DNA of 64,000 nucleotides. Source: Ashinkailepas kermadecensis. Lineage: Eukaryota > Arthropoda > Thecostraca > Neolepadidae. The translations under genes were made by a program, and so were the position numbers. Shown piece after piece: positions 57,297-64,000 of this stretch. Every line of letters begins with the position of its first letter. Position 1 is the stretch's first letter. The notes beneath the pieces are model-generated. The model was not told the DNA's origin and did no database searches. It saw only the letters and a program-made list of their open reading frames with translations. Location: NCBI GenBank assembly GCA_034440615.1, contig JAOTOM010005103.1, forward strand, positions 467,001 through 531,000, written 5' to 3'.

Positions 57297-58880
57297 AGAC
57301 GGATGTGGACAGCACCACGGACGGATGTGGACAGCACCACGGACGGATGTAGACAGCACCACGGACGGATGTAGACAGCACCACGGACGGATGTAGACAG
57401 CACCACGGACGGATGTAGACAGCACCACGGACGGATGTAGAGGGCACCACGGACGGATGTAGACAGCACCACGGACGGATGTAGAGGGCACCACGGACGG
57501 ATGTAGACAGCACCACGGACGGATGTGGACAGCACCACGGACGGATGTAGACAGCACCACGGACGGATGTAGACAGCACCACGGACGGATGTAGACAGCA
57601 CCACGGACGGATGTAGACAGCACCACGGACGGATGTGGACAGCACCACGGACGGATGTAGACAGCACCACGGACGGATGTAGACAGCACCACGGACGGAT
57701 GTAGACAGCACCACGGACGGATGTGGACAGCACCACGGACGGATGTAGACAGCACCACGGACGGATGTAGAGGGCACCACGGACGGATGTAGACAGCACC
57801 ACGGACGGATGTAGACAGCACCACGGACGGATGTAGACAGCACCACGGACGGATGTAGACAGCACCACGGACGGATGTAGACAGCACCACGGACGGATGT
57901 GGACAGCACCACGGACGGATGTAGACAGCACCACGGACGGATGTAGACAGCACCACGGACGGATGTGGACAGCACCACGGACGGATGTAGACAGCACCAC
58001 GGACGGATGTGGACAGCACCACGGACGGATGTGGACAGCACCACGGACGGATGTGGACAGCACCACGGACGGATGTAGACAGCACCACGGACGGATGTAG
58101 ACAGCACCACGGACGGATGTGGACAGCACCACGGACGGATGTGGACAGCACCACGGACGGATGTAGACAGCACCACGGACGGATGTAGACAGCACCACGG
58201 ACGGATGTGGACAGCACCACGGACGGATGTGGACAGCACCACGGACGGATGTAGACAGCACCACGGACGGATGTAGACAGCACCACGGACGGATGTGGAC
58301 AGCACCACGGACGGATGTAGACAGCACCACGGACGGATGTGGACAGCACCACGGACGGATGTGGACAGCACCACGGACGGATGTGGACAGCACCACGGAC
58401 GGATGTAGACAGCACCACGGACGGATGTAGACAGCACCACGGACGGATGTGGACAGCACCACGGACGGATGTAGACAGCACCACGGACGGATGTAGACAG
58501 CACCACGGACGGATGTGGACAGCACCACGGACGGATGTAGACAGCACCACGGACGGATGTGGACAGCACCACGGACGGATGTGGACAGCACCACGGACGG
58601 ATGTGGACAGCACCACGGACGGATGTAGACAGCACCACGGAAGGATGTAGAGGGCACCACGGACGGATGTAGACAGCACCACGGACGGATGTAGACAGCA
58701 CCACGGACGGATGTAGACAGCACCACGGACGGATGTAGACAGCACCACGGACGGATGTAGACAGCACCACGGACGGATGTAGACAGCACCACGGACGGAT
58801 GTGGACAGCACCACGGACGGATGTGGACAGCACCACGGACGGATGTGGACAGCACCACGGACGGATGTGGACAGCACCAC
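57297..58880. repeat. 22-bp minisatellite with higher-order repeats, about 72 units
   Basis: ACGGATGTAGACAGCACCAC plus GG. Units differ mainly at one position (GTAGAC versus GTGGAC), with rare GTAGAGGGC units. The minus strand lacks stops and 22 is not a multiple of three, so three frames of 567-659 codons overlap. They cycle the peptide VRGAVYIRPWCCLHPSVVLSTS, too regular and frame-independent to be credible. A ten-unit pattern recurs three times. Confidence 0.97.
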
Positions 58881-59179
58881 GCGCACACTGTGTCCAACCG
58901 CAGGGCCGGCCACAGCCAGCCGGCCGTCCCGGACGTGGGGCGTCAGGTCCGGCCCGTTGCCACCACCAGGGTGCGGTGCCCATCATTTTCTGGGCCCGCC
59001 GGGGTGGGCTGCACAGCATCACGCGTCTCGGCGCCGCAAGGACGGCGCCACCTTCGCACCGTCACAAGACGCGTACTTTTCGTACTTGGCAACGCTTTCG
59101 AGCTCCAAGCCACATGTATGGCTTTCGCCGGATGCATTACACTTCCTCATTGCAAGAAGAAGAAGAGAAATATTGGGTT
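58881..59179. other. No recognisable gene
   Basis: GC-rich to about 59070, then mixed. Nothing recognised. Confidence 0.5.
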
Positions 59180-59181
59180 AT

Positions 59182-59335
59182 TTTGCGACGCATTCGACTG
59201 CTAGGCCATAAAGCAATGCCGACTTCTCACGTCCATAGGGTGGACTCGATAATCCAGCCGGTTGTAGGATTCGAACCAACGATTTTGCGATTAAGTGTAT
59301 AACGCCCTGCCGACTCAGCTACTACGATCTCATTT
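59182..59335 (-). mobile_element. tRNA-derived SINE with shared core (diverged)
   Basis: TTTTGCGACGCATTCGACTG (tail), then GCCGACTTCTCACGTCCATA (core) and GTAGGATTCGAACCAACG (complement of box B), then GCCGACTCAGCTACTACG (complement of a box A region) lie in the same order as the minus-oriented copies at 19905 and 56535. More diverged than those. Confidence 0.7.
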
Positions 59336-60039
59336 GACGAAATTAATATCGCTGCTTCCAAACAGCGGCGCATAATTCCACCTACTTGGGTGGGGACTAC
59401 TGGATGGGAGCGGTTGCCACCAACGTGAACATTTGGTTTCAAGTTGGCTCATTGAACTTGAACCAACTTGAACAACCTCAGGCTTTGTGGTGACGTAATG
59501 ATTTAATGACGTTATGACCTGCCTTTTAGCTTAGAACAATTGGATACATTGCAAACCTGCAGCTAAGCTTATAAACCGTTACATTATTAATTATATAGCT
59601 CTAGGAAAAGTTTTGTTGGTAGAGCATTACATTTCACTGGACATGTTCCCTAATTACCAGTCGAAAAACGAGTCTCTTGCCAAGGACATGTTGCAACTGA
59701 AGAAAGTGAGCTTGCCCCGCATAGTATGACTAGAAATGCACCATCACTGTCTGGCTTTACCAAGGAATTATTTCCTAGACTCTGAGATAGCCTTCAAGAT
59801 TACAGATTACACCAATAAATCTGTATGCACCGGCAGGATGTATGTTACGCAAAGACGTGACGTGACGTCAGAACACCCCGAAAACTGCGATCAAAGTTTT
59901 TTCCCAATAAACAAGCGTCCTACAGTCCTTCTTAGCCTTTAGAAGGGTATTTATTGCACAAGTTCTAGCGAATTACTTGGGAAAATTATCAACATTAGTT
60001 AACCTAAACTAAAATTGCGTCCTTAAAGGACAAAAGCTA
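59336..60039. other. No recognisable gene
   Basis: AT-leaning sequence. TTGAACTTGAACCAACTTGA shows minor local repetition. Nothing else recognised. Confidence 0.5.
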
Positions 60040-60570
60040 TGACAATAATTGAAGTGACACTCAGGATGCCATTTACTGCACACATAAAAAAACGACTATA
60101 GTGGTGGAATATAATGCGCTTTCGACTTGCAATCAGTCTTTCATTTTCTTCAACATTAATTAGTTCAGAAATATGATCAGACAGTACAAATTCGGGGACG
60201 ACGTGGCCAGGTGGATTAAGCTCTTACATAATGGTTCAGAGACGCCAAGCTTTTCTCAATAATGGACGTTGGCTTACCCCTAACGAGGCATAATGCAGGG
60301 CTGCCCAATGTAAGACCTTCGCACTTGCTGAACAACTCTCGCTATTATAATACATACATCGGGTTGCGTACATAACACCAAAATATATCGCGTTTAGATT
60401 AAATCACCGCAATATGCTGATGACACAACAGTAGATTTTCAGGATGAGCAATCGGTAAAAAAACTTGCGAACGAGGATTCTGAAGTCGGAGAACTTGAAG
60501 CATCCGAGTTCTAGCTAAGTTTGTGTAAGATAACGATGGCTAAAGCTAAGCAATGCCAGAAACAATATAC
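60040..60570 (+). pseudogene. Decayed L1/Tx1-like LINE reverse transcriptase fragment
   Basis: Non-LTR reverse transcriptase blocks appear in order on the plus strand. AFD at 60118-60126 is the first catalytic-aspartate block, followed by LQSVFHFLQ. FGDDVARWIKLLH lies at 60191-60229, in the position of the FG..F..WI..L block. RGIMQGCPM is at 60284-60310, the RG.RQGCPLS block. YADDT from 60413 is the intact catalytic box, followed by DEQSVKKL (60443 on) and KITMAKA, matching the segment after YADD in L1- and Tx1-type elements. The last three blocks share one frame broken by several stops, and AFD is in another frame. Neither the 5' endonuclease nor the 3' end is recognisable. It cannot be functional. 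The clade assignment is by motif style only, and it differs from the CR1-like relic at 3.3-4.5 kb. Confidence 0.82.
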
Positions 60571-61154
60571 CTATGCTATTCCCTGCATAGCTCTTACGAA
60601 TGAAATATTGCGCCACGTGCAGACACCTATGATGCCCGCAGAGGTCACCAGCCAAAAATGGCACGTGATGTATGGATCCGATCAGTGGCAATGATAATGA
60701 TTAATTGTAGTTTAGGGTCACGTCCACTACCAAGGTCATTTTACGTCGGTTCCATTCAGTTGAACACGGAAGTCTGGGTGTACATCAATATCCGCGACCA
60801 CAGTCATCTCAACCATCTAAGGAATTGAAACAGCGGATTCATTTTCAAAAGCATGCCGCACGCTTGTCATTGAGAACGTGTTGAAGGACAGGCTCAGTGG
60901 CCACTCGTTGGCAGCTTGTAAACTCAGCGACCTACACGTTACCATGACACGCTGTGATGCGTGTGCAGGTTTGTGTGTTGGCGTATGGGAAGTTGTTCTT
61001 CGAGATACAAAAGTCAGACAATATAAGCACGTTGACCACTGACAGTGACACTGCAGCGGTGATACCGTCTGACCTGTCACTGAAAGGGACCCTGCGGCTT
61101 GAGCACACTCACCATTGAGAGGGATCCATTGTAGCCGGTGTAGGGGCTGTACAG
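60571..61154. other. No recognisable gene
   Basis: May include decayed LINE sequence beyond the RT core, but no block is identifiable. An 87-codon minus frame (60817-61080) has no domain. Confidence 0.45.
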
Positions 61155-61438
61155 GTAGCTGAACGGGTGACGGTCGGCCAGAGGCTCGTACGGACGCCCT
61201 GCCGAGGTCACGTGTGGATCACCAGTTACACACAGGTCACATGTTGGTCACAGGTCACACATAGGTCACGTTTGTGTAGCTGAACTGGTGACGGTCGGCC
61301 AGAGGCTCGTACGGACGCCCTGCCGAGGTCACGTGTGGATCACCAGTTACACACAGGTCACATGTTGGTCACAGGTCACACATAGGTCACGTTTGTGTAG
61401 CTGAACTGGTGACGGTCGACTAGAGGCTCGTACGGACG
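61155..61438. repeat. 121-bp tandem repeat (about 2.3 units) dense in AGGTCA half-sites
   Basis: GTAGCTGAAC starts at 61155, 61276 and 61397, giving a 121-bp period. Each full unit contains GAGGTCACGTG, then AGGTCA (61234-61239), TGGTCA (61245-61250), AGGTCA (61252-61257) and AGGTCA (61263-61268). These form direct repeats with 5-, 1- and 5-base spacers. Confidence 0.93.
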
Positions 61439-61609
61439 CCCCGGCATTGGAAGCATGCATTAATATATGTAGCAATGTATATACTTCTTTTTTTATAAAA
61501 AGGCAAAGAAAACAGGCAGAGAAAACTATGTAGCAAGTACCACTACCATGTACCGTTCACCACAAATGCAGCAGAACATTGGGTGTACTACGAGACATCA
61601 AATGACATC
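61439..61609. other. Short AT-rich spacer
   Basis: Nothing recognised. Confidence 0.4.
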
Positions 61610-62865
61610 GGCTGTCAACATAGTGCAGCTCACCCAGCCCTATCTGTCAACATAGTGCAGCTCACCCAGCCCTATCTGTCAACATAGTGCAGCTCACCCA
61701 GCCCTATCTGTCAACATAGTGCAGCTCACCCAGCCCTATCTGTCAACATAGTGCAGCTCACCCAGCCCTATCTGTCAACATAGTACAGCTCAGCCAGCTC
61801 TATCTGTCAACATAGTACAGCTCATCCAGCCATATCTGTCAACATAGTACAGCTCAGCCAGCTCTATCTGTCAACATAGTACAGCTCACCCAGCCCTATC
61901 TGTCAACATAGTGCAGCTCACCCAGCCCTATCTGTCAACATAGTACAGCTCATCCAGCCCTATCTGTCAACATAGTACAGCTCAGCCAGCTCTATCTGTC
62001 AACATAGTGAAGCTTACCCAGCCCTATCTGTCAACATAGTGCAGATCACCCAGCCATATATCTCAACATAGGGCAGCTCACCCAGCCCTATATGCCAACA
62101 TAGTGCAGCTCACCCAGCTCTATCTGTCAACATAGTACAGCTCATCCAGCCCTATCTGTCAACATAGTACAGCTCACCCAGCTCTATCTGTCAACATAGT
62201 GAAGCTCAGCCAGCTCTATCTGTCAACATATTGAAGCTTACCCAGCCCTATCTGTCAACATAGTACAGCTCAGCCAGCTCTATCTGTCAACATAGTACAG
62301 CTCATCCAGCCCTATCTGTCAACATAGTACAGCTCAGCCAGCTCTATCTGTCAACATAGTGAAGCTTACCCAGCCCTATATGCCAACATAGTGCAGCTCA
62401 CCCAGCCCTATCTGTCAACATAGTGCAGATCACCCAGCCATATATCTCAACATAGGGCAGCTCACCCAGCCCTATATGCCAACATAGTGCAGCTCACCCA
62501 GCTCTATCTGTCAACATAGTACAGCTCATCCAGCCCTATCTGTCAACATAGTACAGCTCACCCAGCTCTATCTGTCAACATAGTGAAGCTCAGCCAGCTC
62601 TATCTGTCAACATAGTGAAGCTTACCCAGCCCTATCTGTCAACATAGTACAGCTCATCCAGCCATATCTGTCGACATAGTACAGCTCAGCCAGCTCTATC
62701 TGTCAACATAGTGAAGCTTACCCAGCCCTATATGCCAACATAGTGCAGCTCACCCAGCTCTATCTGTCAACATAGTGCAGCTCACCCAGCTCTATCTGTC
62801 AACATAGTGCAGCTCACCCAGCTCTATCTGTCAACATAGTGCAGCTCACCCAGCCCTATCCATGA
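61610..62865. repeat. 32-bp minisatellite, about 39 units, AT-richer than the others
   Basis: TATCTGTCAACATAGTGCAG plus CTCACCCAGCCC. Starts at 61641 and 61673 give 32 bp. Variant units (GTACAGCTCATCC, GTACAGCTCAGCCAGCTC, GTGAAGCTTACCC, ATATATCTCAACATAGGGC) recur in the same order, showing block duplications. Stops are frequent, so no long frames arise. Confidence 0.96.
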
Positions 62866-64000
62866 GCGAATTCAAACCGTCCTTACCTGTCAGAGCCTTG
62901 TTTGGAAAGTGACATGAAATCGGCCATCATATCAACCACATCATAGCACCTGCTAACACCTGAACACATTAAACCGCAGCCGCGAAATCGCCGCCACAAG
63001 CCCATAATTTCGCCAAACCACGAGGCGCGCCATGAATGCCGCCGCGGGACAAATTCGGCGCGGCGCCGCCGCCACCTCATTAGGGGGAGGAATTTAATAA
63101 CGCGAAGATGACTGTGTGATAGCATTGTCGTAGCTGGGCTGTAGCTGGGCTGTCAAGGCCAGCACTCTGGCCGCTGGGTGACGCGCAAAAACGGCCGTTG
63201 TACGCCGTAATGACAGGTGGCGGGCTATGTGGGCCGCGCCGCTACCGCCGCCGGTCCGGCACGCTGCGCCGCAAACGCGCGTGTACGCAGGCGCCGGAGA
63301 TGAGGTAAGTGTGCGAAACATAGCGGCAGGCGGGCGTCCGAGTCCGAGTCCGAACCACAGCACGGTTGGACTTGTGTTTGGAATCCTGAATGTGAGGGGA
63401 AGATCTGGGTGTTTTATGAGTCGAAGAGAATGGTTTTGCGCATGTTTATCAAACAATAATAAGCTAGTCATTTTCGAAGAACTCAATTCGTCTCCTGGCA
63501 AAAATCGGAAAATAATTTCAGAGAGAGAGAGAGGGGGGTAATGTTCCAGATGATCCAGGACCAGCCATGCCATTTTTCCAACTCTGAACTCCAGGCATGT
63601 CAGCACAAGATTTCATCGCAAGATTAATGGCAATGTCGCTGCCGTTCTCAGCTGGGAGAATGCTTTGTTGAAATGCTTATGAAATGCCTCCTACATTTTT
63701 ACCATATCTGACGAATAGGCCTCCCTGCTGCATACCATTGATTCGCATCCCACCAGTGTCAGCTAACGAAACGAGTAGCGTGGGCTGTACCAGTACAGGG
63801 TGGACAAAATCGTGCCACAAAACCAAACTACCTCTCTGAATAAAAACCTGCCCACGCTCACTTGAAAAGCAGCTCCAGTTGACCTCTACACACCCCATAG
63901 GTGACCTGCTACAAACTGGTTCCTTTGTGGAGAAAAGTTGTGGGAAGACGCGATTGGAACGATGGGCGTACAACAGTGGTTCTAGCCGATCGATTTCGCT
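62866..64000. other. No recognisable gene; CpG-rich 62980-63310
   Basis: A CpG-rich stretch (GGCGCGGCGCCGCCGCCACC at 63057-63076) is followed by ordinary sequence with a GAGAGAGAGAG tract at 63520-63533. The 170-codon minus frame (63094-63606) has no recognised domain. The window ends without a feature boundary. Confidence 0.45.

Noticed and set aside
56918..59022. Minus-strand cysteine/tryptophan-rich frames of 567-659 codons
   Set aside because: Three frames are open over the same 22-bp array because the unit has no stop on that strand. No non-repeat domain.

Overview
The window looks like repeat-rich, non-coding DNA from a eukaryote, most probably an invertebrate animal. The evidence is several tRNA-derived SINEs with polymerase III boxes, decayed CR1-like and L1/Tx1-like LINE reverse transcriptases, short hAT-like elements with 8-bp target duplications, (AT)n and (CA)n microsatellites, and about 25 minisatellite arrays. 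There are no bacterial-style operons, rRNA genes or CRISPR arrays. A crustacean or other arthropod is plausible from the overall character, but no species-diagnostic gene is present. I found no intact protein-coding gene. Nearly all long open frames lie inside GC-rich tandem arrays, where several frames are open at once because the repeat unit lacks stop codons.

Layout. 0-10 kb: minisatellites with 15/27-, 39-, 12-, 32-, 7- and 19-bp periods, a hAT-like MITE (2531-2769), a decayed CR1-like LINE on the minus strand (about 3270-4470), a 19-bp-arm hairpin (5840-5883), and copies of a dispersed repeat here called B. 10-20 kb: a nested SINE cluster (9838-10183), a second hAT-like MITE (12380-12562), adjacent 23-, 65- and 71-bp arrays, and a duplication of the 71-mer array plus its flank, separated by a corrupted stretch near 16.6-17.16 kb that suggests an assembly fault. 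20-33 kb: 63-, 55-, 25-, 47-, 29- and two abutting 36-bp arrays, with AT and CA microsatellites. 33-45 kb: four SINE copies, a 17-bp array, a perfect 31-bp-arm hairpin (42434-42501), a third MITE (42657-42815) and a 94-bp array carrying an internal CA microsatellite. 45.5-52 kb: the largest array, about 6.3 kb of 36-bp units. 52-64 kb: a 0.5-kb segmental duplication in which one copy is empty and the other carries a SINE, then a 22-bp array with higher-order structure, an L1/Tx1-like RT relic on the plus strand, a 121-bp repeat packed with AGGTCA half-sites, and an AT-richer 32-bp array.

No set of genes works together here. The elements with most biological content are the SINE group, which joins different tRNA heads to one shared 3' core; the hAT-like MITEs; the two hairpins; and the arrays that multiply transcription-factor-like motifs (CACGTG, TGACGT, AGGTCA). 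Roughly 25 kb of the 64 kb, my own sum of array lengths, is tandem repeat. I see no convincing new biological system. The 16-19 kb duplication should be treated as possibly artefactual.
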